The notes under the pieces are model-generated. The model saw only the letters and a program-made list of their open reading frames with translations. It was not told the DNA's origin and made no database searches. A program made the translations under genes and the position numbers. From the NCBI GenBank assembly GCA_033065855.1, contig JAVXUO010001311.1, forward strand, positions 868,001 to 932,000: a stretch of DNA of 64,000 bases, given 5' to 3'. The stretch comes from Escallonia rubra (Eukaryota; Streptophyta; Magnoliopsida; Escalloniales; Escalloniaceae). Below are positions 31,727 through 43,431 of this stretch, one piece after another (the stretch's first letter is position 1; each line of letters opens with the position of its first letter).

Positions 31727-32752
31727 GGGGAAGTCTTTTATGTTGCTATGCCATAGAAAGTTTTTCTATGGAAATTAGCGTAGAAGACAGTTATGCCCTT
31801 TTCTAAAACTCACGTGTGCTATTTCATTAAGGGCAAAATAGTCATTTCGTTCAAAATTCATAACCCTAATATTCATCTCTTTCTCCCCTAGCCTCCACAA
31901 CCATACCTCGTCGCCGGGGCCGCCGGGGCCCCATCACCAGCAATCCCCAACAGTCACCACCGCAATCGCCCCACCCACCATGACAGCCCCCATGGTCATA
32001 CCCCGCACCACCGCAATCGCCCAAGTAGCAGCCCTCTCTACCATAGCCACCCACCACCGCAGTAATGAACTGCCGGTGGGATTCAAGGATCGTGGGGGGG
32101 GGGGGGTGATTTTTGGCCATCTCCCTTCCTCGCCACCGCTGTTGTGGGTAGCGGCTGTCGCCGTTGTGCACTGCTGGTGGTGGTGACAGCTGGATATGAT
32201 AGTGAATGTTTGGGTTGTTAAAATTGAAAATGATCGAATATTACTCATGTACTCTTTAGGGTGTGTTTGGATATAGGATTTGAAATGGGGTTTTGACTTT
32301 GATAGGGAATTTGTAAATCTCTTGGACAAAATATCGTGTTAGGAAAGTTGAAAAGGAAATTTTTGAAATTTCGAAGTGATTTGAACTGTGAATTTGGGGT
32401 CACCAAATCCACAGTTCAAATCACTAGTCTGAACTAGTTATTTGTCAAATCCACACCAATCAGTTACAAACCCACAATAACTAGTTCCCTATTTTTTAGG
32501 AATCTTGCCTCCCACCTTTTTTAACAACCATTTGCTTCCTTTCTTCCAAACAAGATATTTCAAAATGATAGAATTTGTAAATCAAGGAATTTCGAAATGA
32601 GGGTATTTAGAAATGCCCAGTATTTCAAAATTCCATATCCAAACACACCCTAATTATTTAATACGTTTGAAGAGATATGAGGGCATTATGGTCTTTGTAA
32701 TGTGATTCAATAGAAAATTTTTCTATGACATAGCAATACAAAAGTTTTTCCC
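31727..32752. mobile_element. Mutator-like non-autonomous element
   Basis: The left end GGGGAAGTCTTTTATGTTGC, then TATGCCATAGAAAG, matches the inverted right end (GGGAAAAACTTTTGTATTGC, then TATGTCATAGAAAA), with arms of about 80 bp. The flanks TTAAATTTA (31718-31726) and TTAAAATTTA (32753-32762) look like a 9-bp target duplication with one indel. The interior has a CCACC/GGTGG-rich region with a G12 run (about 32094) and a nested MITE (32259-32649). No transposase. Confidence 0.7.
32259..32649. mobile_element. MITE with GGGTGTGTTTGGATA ends and a central hairpin
   Basis: 391 bp with inverted ends GGGTGTGTTTGGATAT / ATATCCAAACACACCC, flanked by TA on both sides. A strong internal palindrome, GTGATTTGAACTGTG (about 32371) with CACAGTTCAAATCAC (about 32411), can form a stem-loop at its centre. 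It is of a common plant MITE type (Stowaway- or Tourist-like); the superfamily is not settled. Confidence 0.75.
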
Positions 32753-33123
32753 TTAAAATTTATTATCTTTGCTGTCTTAACATTATATTCATTATTCCTA
32801 CCACTTGGCATGCCAACTAATTATTACTTAAGTTACCGTCCCAGTTTTGGAGAAGAAAGACAACTCGAACTCATTCAAATGATCCTAAATAAAGGAAAAA
32901 CCATACGGATCGATCAACTTGTGCATCGTGCCTCACTTCGTAATTATTTTGTGACAATTCATGATCAAAATGAGCAAATTTTCATTATCATATGTAGAGT
33001 TAACAACTTGACACACACATGCTGTCCAAGAAACGGAAAATGAAGAAGAAGGTAGCATATTACATGAACTTTACGAATAGACACGAACCAGTATTTAGCT
33101 TTAGCATGCAGATCACGGCGATG

Positions 33124-34905
33124 TCACTTCTTGGACCTTGAGACCCTTCTGATCAACACCAGGAAGCACATCAGGCGATACAACACGAAGAAGCCAATCA
33201 AGATGTACACATTCGTCCACCTCTGGCTCTCATGCAGCCCCCTCTTGTCCAGCACGTCGCGCCCAGTCACCATGCACGTCTTCTTGTCGTCGTACCACAT
33301 CAAACACCTTGACACAAGGCAGGAATACTCATTGATCAGCAGTGCATCCAGCCCATACTTGTACATGGAGAAGTAGTGCATGAAAACCCAGTACTTGGGC
33401 ATGCTGTCCTTCGCGATGAAGTAGCCGGAAAACAGGAAGAAGCCGGCGAGAAGCACCGTGACAAGGGAAGTTCCGGCGATGTAGTTAGGTGCCACGGAGC
33501 TCAAGAACAGGACAAACGAGTTAGCCATCATGACTATGACCCATATGATTAAGATAAAGTAAGCAAAAGCCTGCCATGTTCCGCAAAGACCCACCAAGAA
33601 ATAGAGGGAAACCGAGTACACAATTGCTATGGCGAGCAAGTATGGCAGAAAGACCAAGGTATTTGCTATGATGTAAGATGATAACCTGTAAACCCCACTT
33701 GAAGTTTCTCTCAGCAGAATTGGCCTTTCATTGATGAAGATTGGGAGGGTTTCGGTTGTGGAGGAGAGAAGGAAAGTTAGAGTGAAGGCAAAGAGGCCCA
33801 TGCGCTTCTCGATTCCGGCTTTGTCGAACCCGATGTTGATGTAAATGGTGCCTAAAACCAGTCCCACAACTAGTGCCTGCAAGGTGTTTGTTAAGAGGAG
33901 CTGCTTTGTCCTGTAGATGATCTTCCAAAACCTGTTGTATAGAGCAGCAATTTCGTGGATTCTTGAGCTCTTATATCTTATTCCTTCAAAAGGGTTGGTT
34001 GTGGGTGCAGAGTTGTTGGGTGATTGCGGCATTGAAGGTGGTGAAACGGGTTCGTTCTTGTCAAGCTGGTTTAGTATTTCCATGGCATATTCGAGTGCAT
34101 TGAGCTGTGGGGGTACTGTGAAGCCGTTAGTGAGTAGGAATGTGTCGAGGGAGGAGAGTGCGCCGTGGTGGATGACGGTACCTTTTGCTAGCAAGAGGAT
34201 TCTGTCAATAGTGGAGAGGATTTTGAAACTGGGTTGGTGGATGGATAGGATGATAGTGCGTTGGCGAGAGTCCGCGATCGATCGGAGGGTCTGCATTACC
34301 TTGAAAGCCGAGTTGCTATCAAGGCCTGACGTGGGTTCGTCGAGAAGTAGCACGGCCGGGTCATGTAGGAGGCTAAGGCCGATTGAAACTCGTCGACGTT
34401 CGCCACCCGATAGGCCATGGGCTAGCCTGGTGTGAGCCAAGTGTGTCAATCTAAGCTCGGCTAAAAGAGATATTACTATGATGGAAACATCAGTTGTTTT
34501 GGGGTTGAGAAGGCGGGCGGCAAACTCAAATGTTTCGTAGACAGTGAGCAATGGAAGACATGCATCATGCTGAGGGACGTAAGCGGATAGCTTGCGAAAC
34601 GAGGAAGGATTAAGAGGGGAGGAGTTGAGGAGGAGACTGCCATTCGATGGTGAAGTTCGGGCGGCTAATATGTCGAGGAGGGTTGATTTTCCGGCACCAC
34701 TTGGGCCAACAATGGCAAGGATTTGGGAGGGGTAGGCGGTGAGGGAGACATCTCGGAGGATGTAAGTTGGTGGTGTGGTGGTGCATGGTGGTTTAAAGAG
34801 GAATGTGGGTGCAATTGTGGCGGAGGGTTTTGTGTAGCATATTGAAGAAGCTGTTATCTTGTAAGTTTTGTGGGTTGGAGGAGATGATTGTTCTTGTTCT
34901 TCCAT
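33124..34905 (-). CDS. ABCG (WBC) half-size ABC transporter
   Basis: A single-exon half-transporter of 593 aa, close to the size of the Arabidopsis ABCG4/8/10/23 clade. The nucleotide-binding domain precedes the membrane domain, as in all ABCG proteins. Walker A GPSGAGKST is at 67-75, the Q-loop Gln at 112, signature LSGGERRRVS at 165-174, Walker B VLLLDE at 185-190 with the D-loop SGLD, and the H-loop His at 223 (SIHQPS). About six hydrophobic spans follow from ~370 to the end. It must pair with itself or another half-transporter to export a lipid-like or small organic substrate across the plasma membrane; the substrate is not predictable. The frame opens further upstream only from non-ATG codons, so the start is the ATG at 34905, just before YKITASSICYTKP, matching the family N-terminus. 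All key motifs are intact. Confidence 0.95.
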   Translation of the reverse strand: MEEQEQSSPPTHKTYKITASSICYTKPSATIAPTFLFKPPCTTTPPTYILRDVSLTAYPSQILAIVGPSGAGKSTLLDILAARTSPSNGSLLLNSSPLNPSSFRKLSAYVPQHDACLPLLTVYETFEFAARLLNPKTTDVSIIVISLLAELRLTHLAHTRLAHGLSGGERRRVSIGLSLLHDPAVLLLDEPTSGLDSNSAFKVMQTLRSIADSRQRTIILSIHQPSFKILSTIDRILLLAKGTVIHHGALSSLDTFLLTNGFTVPPQLNALEYAMEILNQLDKNEPVSPPSMPQSPNNSAPTTNPFEGIRYKSSRIHEIAALYNRFWKIIYRTKQLLLTNTLQALVVGLVLGTIYINIGFDKAGIEKRMGLFAFTLTFLLSSTTETLPIFINERPILLRETSSGVYRLSSYIIANTLVFLPYLLAIAIVYSVSLYFLVGLCGTWQAFAYFILIIWVIVMMANSFVLFLSSVAPNYIAGTSLVTVLLAGFFLFSGYFIAKDSMPKYWVFMHYFSMYKYGLDALLINEYSCLVSRCLMWYDDKKTCMVTGRDVLDKRGLHESQRWTNVYILIGFFVLYRLMCFLVLIRRVSRSKK

Positions 34906-35297
34906 GGAGGAGGTGGTGGGGAAGGTTGAAGAGGTGGTGGGGAAGGTTGAAGAGGGAGAAGTTTGGGAATGAAGAGCAAAATGTGGGGTGATATGTTGGC
35001 AATGGTCTCCATGGCTTGGAGTGTAATGGTAGTGGATGATTAAAAGTATGAGAAATAAATTGTTCAAAGTGCCACCAAAGGAGTAGTTCTAGAAGCTAGA
35101 AAACATTGTAATTGTGAAGGGAGTTGGCCAATGAAGAAAGCTTTGCCTTCGTAAATTTTTTTTTAAAGAAATAAAGCTTCTGTCCCGTAACGGTTGACCT
35201 CCAATATCTTTCTTCGTGGAATGGATCTGCAGGGTCCCAAATGAATTGGCTTATTCGAACCTTAGCCCCACGCGAGGTTGGTCGTATAGTCCAAAAG

Positions 35298-35384
35298 CGC
35301 CGTGCACTCTCTCTAATGGAAATTTGCCGTTCGATTTAAAGAAAATGTTAAACAGGCAAAAGATTTTTCCTAGGTAAATTCATT
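35298..35384 (-). repeat. Right copy of the ~85-bp inverted repeat around the ABCG gene
   Basis: Reverse-complement partner of 30493-30577. It lies upstream of the ABCG gene, so it could equally be a conserved promoter piece whose second copy remained after a rearrangement. Confidence 0.65.
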
Positions 35385-38300
35385 AATGACATCACCAATA
35401 TATGTTGCTTCTATCCTTCAATGATAGCTACATATAGAACCTCAACTTACCATATTTTCTTTCCTAGTCTATGAAATACTAAACGTGATGTTCCAACCGC
35501 AAAAGCAATACCGAGAATTTTCTCAATTCCAATCAAGTCAGTAGCGTTGCGTGACGAGAAAAATTGGAGAAAGCAGCGCTGCTAAGTAGAGATAATCGGA
35601 AAAAAAATTAGCTATGGTAATTGATTAGTTTCAGTGCTTTCCCATAATGGGATGAATGTACCTCAAATCAACCAATATGGACATGGAGGGATGTTAGTAT
35701 TAGAGAATGAAGTAACACAACTGATTTCATTAGCTGCGGCCTGTGAGAATGATGGGTGGCATTTATACCGACATAACTTGTGAAAGAATTATATTAAGAC
35801 GACTGATACACGGGTTGTTGGAAGTGCTACATAGAGTAAAGAGAAGGTTGTTCGTAGAAAACAGCAAAGCCTTCACGAGTTCACTGTTCATAATTCGTTC
35901 TTCCCACTTCCCCCTTCCCCCTTCCCCCTCTGTGTCTCTCTCTCTCTCTGTGCATGTGTCTGTCTACAGTATATGGTATGATATGTGTGTGCGTATATAT
36001 GTTCTGGATGAGATCACGGGTCCTTTGCATTGAATGGTTGTTGCGTCCGTGAGCATTCGTCCACTAGCGAGAGTAACGTAGGGATGCAGACCATGCATGG
36101 TGTTCTGAGAAGAAAGTGAAAGCTTTTTGCGTCTTGTAGGGCACAAGTGAAAGAAAAGTGAAGTGGAAAAGGCTTTTACTTATGGACGCATCTGCAATCA
36201 GTCCGCTATCTATTAAGTATTTTAATAATTTCTTTTAATAGTTCCACGATCTTTTTAGTACTTTTCGTCAATTTTGATCGTTAAGTAGTCAAATTTAGGG
36301 ATACGAATGATAGTTTGTCGGCCTCATGTAACATCAAAACAAATTCTAAAACGCAACCTAATCGATATACTAACTTATAATGACTATCGTAACATTGAAG
36401 CTACGATTTAATATAAATACACATATTCATATATGTGAAAAACAACTGAAGGGAGACGACAGAGATTACTCGCGGCTTAAGATGTTCCGGGAGTGGTGGA
36501 CAGTTCCTGAATTGAGACGGTGAAGTTGCGGAGGATCGGCGGCCCGATCGCATTCACGATATTGTGTCAGTTCGGCACCGGCTTTAAGTAATGTTATCTA
36601 ACATAAAAATTTGAAGTTGTTTTAGCCCAAATTTTGGAGCATACTTTTCTTTCAATTGATGTTATGAGAAAAATGTATTTTTTTGTTCAAAAATATGCAT
36701 GAAAGGAATGTGAAAAGACAAAAGAACTAAAATGTATTTTTTTGCTTGCGTAGTGTATGTAAGTGTACCGAGTATGGTGCGATCAGCGCCATACGAGAAA
36801 TAGACACACGAGTGTCAGAATGTGGGGTGCTCGGACCCGGTTCGGGTTTTTTGGTCGACCGGGTCGGGGTTTAGTCCTTGTACACCAGACCCGGTTCGGG
36901 TGAAAAGTTAAGTATTCCAACTCGGCCCTTGAGAAGCCTTTGTTTGACAGACTTAGCTTTAGGCCCAAACATACTAATAGACCAAGTATGGTCCATCTCA
37001 ATTACCTCGTTCATTAGGTCTGGTTCATAAGTTCAGGCCCGAACAGACCCTTGAAATCTCTTTTGTGGCACTTCATCGTGCCCTTTAGTGACAGTTTGCA
37101 CCTTCAGTTAGGAATGAGGAGTGAAAGTTAGTGACCATATTAATCCCCTGAAAATCGTCTTGCAGAAGGAATAGTATCTTGGCTTAGGAAATAATTGCTA
37201 ATAATTTGATTAATAGCAGACTCAAAATGCTTTTTTTTGAAAATTGTGAAAAAAAAATAAAACAAAAACTTATAAAATTTGAAAGTAAAAAGCACGAAAA
37301 ACTGATATCAAATGATTCCGTACCATTATTTGAATTGCCGCCCAAGAGGTACCACAACTTTATTTAGGATACAAATCATTTGTTGTACAACATCTATACT
37401 GTAACAGTATTAGTGATAAAAGATTTGTCAGGAAAAGTGTTTTGCCACTGTTGTTAAAAATTGTTATGACAATCTTTCGTCGCTAAAACACATTTAGTGG
37501 TAATTTTCTATTATAATTGTGTATAACAGAGGATTCTAATCCGTTCATACAATCAGGCTTAACGGTCTTAAAACCCAGAATCATGTTTTCATCATGCCTC
37601 AAGAACAATCTTCAAAACTGGGCTGAGCTTGTTGCCTCAAAACCCCAGGTCAACAGTGGGTCAAACCCCTCCATTCCCAATGGATGGGCTGGTCAGCAAC
37701 TACCTCAAGCGAACTCTGAGCATCCCAGAAATCAAGTCCAAAGATATCGAAGATGGTTGACAATATTATCTCCACCCATTTTGGTATGGCCATGTATAGG
37801 GTTTGCACATATCCTCAAGCAAGTTCTTAACCAGATCGACACAAGCAGGGTTTCAAAGGTATTCCTTCCATCCTAAATTATTTGATTATGTTGGACTTGT
37901 ACGATTATGTTTGACTTGTACGCGTACTTCGGATATAAGTCATATCTTATGAGTTTTTTTTTTATTCTATTCCAGGAGAGAGAGAAAGGGGGGGGGGGGG
38001 GGGGGGTGGGTGAGGAGAAAAAAAATGGTTGATGGAAGATAAATGTACGTGAAGAAAGAAATAAAATAAAAAAAGTATAAAAAATGGTAAACACAAACAA
38101 ACATTTATGTAATCTTTCTTAATTTAAAAAATGATCAATTTCTTTAGTACAGGCCAAAAAAGAAATATGATTATTTTCTTTAGGACAGAGAGTACAAACT
38201 GTAGAGATAATGTCGTGATAAACATCTCTGAAATTCTGTACTTGTTGCTAGAAAATGCGATTATTTTCAACGACCAACCATCCGTTTTACAGTGACAAAG

Positions 38301-40411
38301 ATCAATGTCGAGTTACAGACTCTTTCTCCGTGCGTGTCACCTGTCAACTATTGATCACCATTTACTCACTTGCCTTGCCTTGTTTATCTACGCAACTCGT
38401 CAATTAGAACTCGGATAAACATCCAGGTTCATCACTTCAATGAGAAGATTGCACAAATAGATTGATTTCACTTAACTTGGGACTTTTGTCGAACGTTGCA
38501 AACAAATATTGTTTTTACAAATATTGCGACTCATTCTAGTGTGCGAGCTATTTAAGCGATCGAATTGAATTTCCTTTGTTCTCCTCTCCGCTCCTAAAAA
38601 AAGACCAAATCAATCCCATCAACAAGAGCAAGTTGCGAGTGAAATGACAATAATATCACCTTCAAACTGATGGTAACATGAGACCTAGCAACTAGGAAAG
38701 AGACTTCAACTTGCTAGAAGCTGTAGGTCCACTTTAGGGAAAAATTGAGATAAGATCATGTTGAAGACTTGGTTATTTATTCCAAAGTCATACGATGGAT
38801 GATCCTTTGCGTTTGGATTTGAAAGCTTGATGGTAGAGCAAGGTTGTCAAAATCAATTGGACTTTTCGAAACCACAAAACGGTCTTCATGAGGCTTCATT
38901 GCCAAACAGCAGAGCGCTCACACTTCGCACGTCTTCATTTCTTGTTGGGTCGTCCACATGAAACTGACCACGTCTCTGGATATTTTCAATAGAAAATGCC
39001 CACAAATTTCTTCTCATTAATTTCTTCTTAGGGAGGTATTGATCAATAGTGTAGTTTTCCATGTAATGTAGCATACCAAGTGGGAGGTTCGTGGTGGGAA
39101 CCACCGGCAGCCGCCGTAGAGGACGAGGCCATATCCATCACCATGGTTGTGTGCTTGACTAGGTTTGCAATAAATATAGTTCGATTTGAAAAAAATTAGT
39201 GTATAACAAGGATTCATAAATACTAGTGGTCATGGGCATGTACAATGCATGTGCAATTTTAGAGACTTGATAATGTTACACATGCATAGCAACAGAAGAA
39301 AAGAGATAATGACGATGTTGAATTACATGCGTATATTTTTGTCGTGCGTGCGTCCGCAAGTAATTTACTAGCACTTAGAATATGCACTCCAAAGGAAAAG
39401 TAATCAAACACCCATTTGTTTTTGTAAAAAATAAAAAATAAACTGGTTTTTGTTTTGATTTTTTTAGAAACAGAAAACTAAAACTGTTAGTGATTTTCAA
39501 ACAGACCCTAAGCTGTACATTTTTTCATTTTTTCTCGAACCAACGCCTCCTTAGGAGTGTTGAGGGGTTTTGCATGACTGGTTAGAGAAGAAAAATATCT
39601 AAGTATAAGGAACAAGGGATACTTTTACCATGCATTACTTTGGTTCCTATGGACATGAATTCTAAGCCATATATCAAGTTAATGTAACCGGTCCACGTTA
39701 GACGTAATTTTCATCATCAGTGATCAGATATAAATACGTAATATTATTCAGAGCAAACGACTTTCTATTAGTCTTTTCAAAGGATGAGGACATCCTATAT
39801 ATTAATCAAAGAAAATATCGGACAAACATGGCTATCACTAATTTGGCAACGACTCACATTCATCAGTCGAGCAATATTTACCATGTCCACTGAAAAAAAG
39901 AAAAATCTGACAGGAGTCCCAGCACAATCTCTTTAATAAAAAAAAATGATGCACACTTCAACTGACTTCTCAACTGAACTTGTCAAATGGAGTAGAGGCA
40001 AAGGTTACACAGACAGGGACTTAAATAACTTTAAACTTTGGCGTGTATGGATCTGCCTTTTCGAAGTCTCGAAAACCATAAAAGTTTACGTTTTACAGTA
40101 CCAAATTAGGTGGAAGTGATAATGTCTAACTGCCAAATATGTTCTTCCAATCAGCAATCATGCCAAAGGGTTTGTTAAATTGGTAAGTATCTTCTTTCAC
40201 ATGTTACAAGATGCCTTTATTTGAATTGAACTTAGAAAACAAGGCAGATGAAAGGGATGTCAATGGCTTCAATCGAAGCAACGCCAGGAATATGGAGCAA
40301 GTCAAGCAACCACGCCAGAATACCCAGATGATCATACCTTTACAGCGTAATGCATGTGACCTGTTTGGCACTTTAACTAATCACATAAAGGTCATTTCCT
40401 ACTTTGGATAA
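35385..40411. other. Gene-poor intergenic region
   Basis: No gene that I can support. About 36330-36440 resembles the repeat unit of 1-2680. 36780-37080 contains CCGGTTCGGG-type words typical of transposon ends. An open stretch at 37560-37876 (NNLQNWAELVASKPQVNSGS and onward) has no recognised family. A G19 run is at 37988-38006. CTTCCCC/CT repeats lie around 35908-35950. A Helitron-type end is at 39223-39254. Confidence 0.55.
39223..39254 (-). mobile_element. Helitron-type 3' terminus
   Basis: On the minus strand, GCACATGCATTGTACATGC can fold into a hairpin and is followed 9 bases later by CTAG and T. This is the same layout and nearly the same hairpin as at 8605-8632. The 5' end was not found. 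Confidence 0.5.
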
Positions 40412-42019
40412 CGCACAAATAGGGGTGCAACTTGGACGGGTTGGGTTGGTTTTTAGCCCAACTCAAGAAAACCCAACCTTTTAAAAGCCCATCTCAACCC
40501 GACCCAACTTGGCCTTTTTGTAAAAAAAGTACAAAAAGCCCAACCCGACCCAACCCGAGTAAAAATGCTATGGTTTGGGTTTCAACCCAACTCAACTCAA
40601 CCCAACTAACATCGAATTAATTTTTTGTTTCATTCGTGAATGAATAATTTTCTTCTCGCGTCTTATTATCTAAAGACTAACATTACTCACATTCGACTTA
40701 TAAATATTACTTTAATCTTTGATAAATAAAAAGTTTTATTTATCCCCAAAAGATAAAATATGATATTATAAAAAAAATTCTAGATCAATCAATAAATAAA
40801 AACATAGCTTAGACATTAAAGACCACTAATAAACTCCGGTCTAATTAAAAAGTACTATTGTCATCCTTACACTAATAAAGTAAATGGACATCAACATGTG
40901 TAGAGAGAGAAAACAAGTAATAAGTTATAACACTTAATACAGTAAAACCCTTCCCACTTCAACTCATCTATGTCTTTAAATCACATGAGAAGTAATTAAA
41001 CCATTAACAAAAGGTCCTAGTATTCTTAAAGCAGAAATAAAATCCCAAGCCAATTTGTGAAGACACCAAGCCTTGCCACCAAACTTGATAGTTGCAGTCT
41101 CCTACACAAAAAGAATAGCTTCCTAAGACCATTATGTCATGGCAGAAAACTTGCACAGGATATATATAATTAGCTTGCGCTGATATTGGAAGCTATAAAG
41201 TGTCTGCAGTTCAATGGCAATGCGGTGCTCATGCAAGAATTTGGAATGCCTTAATAGTATGCAAGAATATGAAGATTGCTGCATACACTCAGACACCCCC
41301 TTGCGTTGGCTACCCAAAGTATCTTTGGTGAGGCAAATACAGGGTCAAGAAAATATGCAACTCGCAAGGAGCTTCTCTAGTACATTCATAAAAAATCGGT
41401 AAGCAACGTCTACCTCAACAAAAAGAGAGAGAGAGAGAGAGACGTCTTACACGTTAACCTTATGCTATTCAAAAATTAATAATAGCATAACATGGTAAAT
41501 AAATTGTTTCTAGTATGATGAAACTAAGAAATTCTTCTAATATGCAAAAAGATGCCTGCACAACCTGGAAAAGAGAGATCATTCAATTGAGGCAGCTCGT
41601 CAAACAGGTTTAAGTGGCCTCCATTTCTTAGCACAAAAACCAGTCATTATAATAGACCCAAGCACTTCATACACACTAAGTTTGTATCTGATTCTGATTA
41701 ATACCAACTTCCACCAAATTTTCCACACAACCTCAAAGTCTAGTGTCCAACTGTAATTATAATTCAAGGCCACTATAGCTTGTCATAAATCCACTAAAAT
41801 TGTTTCTGTACCTTTATATTGTTTTACATGCATTCCTAATACTGAGTACACAATACTGAAAGTTGAAAACATAATTGAGATATAAATCACTGTTAGTTAA
41901 AATTACTGCCAGCAAGTGCCTCCAAACAAATCACCCGCACTTTTTCTCCTTCAATCACACCCCAAATAAAAACAAAGAGAAAGACAACCTTCATCTCCTT
42001 TTACACTAGCCGCCTCCCA

Positions 42020-42110
42020 AAATAATGGATGGAGGTAGGGTAAGGAGGTGGCCGAGTGCAACTGGCTTGGTCTACAGGGGTAGATGTACGCAGACAACCA
42101 TATAGGAGAA
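42020..42110 (-). repeat. Possible SINE remnant
   Basis: The minus strand reads GGTTGTCTGCGTACATCTAC, then CCCTGTAGACC, resembling the conserved GGNTGCGTACAT...CCC segment in the 3' half of several plant tRNA-derived SINEs. I saw no A/B boxes or tail, so this is tentative. Confidence 0.3.
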
Positions 42111-43030
42111 ACTAATGAAGCCCAGTCTATACTCTATCTATATTGTAAAGGATGCATATAGAAAGCGCTAACAAACTTATATTTATTTTGTCATAAGAAA
42201 GACAATCTCTAGATCATAAAGAGGCAAATAACCTAAGTTATAGGTGACTATTAACTTTTTGATAAACCAAATTTGAGCATGAAAAATTAATACCTATTAG
42301 ATAAAACTAAATAAAAGAACTTTAGAGCAAAAGTACAAGTACTGAACACTTCTATAGTTCTGACTCTCTCTTTTGTTGAAACAGCAAAAGAGAAAGACTT
42401 TTAACTCAGATTAGACACAAAAACAAACCCAATAGATGGTATTAAGGGAATTCCTTCTCTGAGTGGTAGCTACCGTGAGTCATTAAATAACCCAATGGGG
42501 CTATCAAATTGTCTGGTTTCAGAAAAAGGAAAGTATGTTCACAAAAATACTATGTAAAAGTAATCCAACTGTATCGTAATCATATCAAATATCGCGCATG
42601 ACAGAGAAAAAATTAGGCAAGACATTAACTACAAGGCATCTTAACTTCTAAGAAAAATCCCAATTACATCCCAGCTATTTTTATCTGCTAGATAAGTTTC
42701 GAAACAACCCGAATTTTACCATAACATTTCCTTTCAGAAATTAAAACCATAGCAGGCATACACACACGCAAACATGAGTTCTGTTCCTCACGAACACAAC
42801 CATCAATGCCGCAGTAATTCAATTTCGCAATTGAAACTCAGAGACTACAAACAAATCAGACCATAAAGCTGGAAAATTGATGGTCAATTGTAAAAGGAGA
42901 ACACTTAAAACTCAAACTAGGGTTTTGTTCAGTTACCTTCTTCTTCAGATGCTGTGAGAAAATATGGGTGCGAGGAATTTGATTTGGGAGAAGGGATGAT
43001 GGAACCCTAGAAATTTGATTCGGAGCTACA

Positions 43031-43178
43031 GCCTCTCTCGACGGTAGCCGGGGAAGGAGAGATTGAAGCCTCTCGCGACGGTCGCCGGGGAAGGAGAGAT
43101 TGAAGCCTCTCTCGACGGTCGCCGGGGAAGGAGAGATTGAAGCCTCTCTCGACGGTCGCCGGGGAGGGGGAGATTGAA
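43031..43178. repeat. 37-bp tandem repeat, four copies
   Basis: Four consecutive copies of a unit beginning GCCTCTCTCGACGGTCGCCG and ending GGAGAGATTGAA, with few differences. It lies inside the hAT element close to its right end. Confidence 0.92.
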
Positions 43179-43431
43179 AGAGCTGATTGTCGGGTTAGGA
43201 TAGGTCAGCTCACAATTTGGACTACACAACTCATGTTCTTTCTTTTTGGGTTAGGATGGGTTAGCTTGGTTTAATGGGTTTGGCCCAATTTAACTCATTT
43301 AAATATTTACCCAACTTGAACCAACCCATTTATAAATTTGTTGGGTTAAGTGGGTTTAAACTTGTTCAAAATTGGGTTGGGTTGGTTAAAACCCATTATT
43401 AACCAGCCCAAATTGCACCCCTAGGCACAAA

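Larger units (their letters stand above)
40420..43423. mobile_element. Non-autonomous hAT element of 3.0 kb
   Basis: The ends TAGGGGTGCAACTTGGACGG and (inverted) TAGGGGTGCAATTTGGGCTG are short inverted repeats of the hAT type (TAGGG). The subterminal zones on both sides are dense in GGGTTGG/CCAACCC words. The flanks CGCACAAA (40412-40419) and GGCACAAA (43424-43431) match at 7 of 8 bases, as a slightly decayed 8-bp target duplication. No transposase is recognised. The minus strand near 42900-43010 looks like a leader exon ending GAAGAAG followed by a GTAACTG splice donor, so part of a host gene may have been captured. A possible SINE remnant lies at 42020-42110. Confidence 0.78.

Noticed and set aside
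31866-32329. Open frames rich in Gly/Pro on both strands near 31866-32329
   Set aside because: They are translations of CCACC/GGTGG low-complexity DNA inside a transposon, with no domain.
34906-35067. 54-codon hydrophobic extension of the ABCG transporter resembling a signal peptide
   Set aside because: It has no ATG; the upstream opening is a TTG. ABCG half-transporters lack a cleaved signal, and the ATG at 34905 gives the family length.
37560-37876. Possible gene fragment NNLQNWAELVASKPQVNSGS and onward
   Set aside because: Protein-like in composition, but I recognise no family and see no start, splice sites or neighbours to support it. Left as intergenic.
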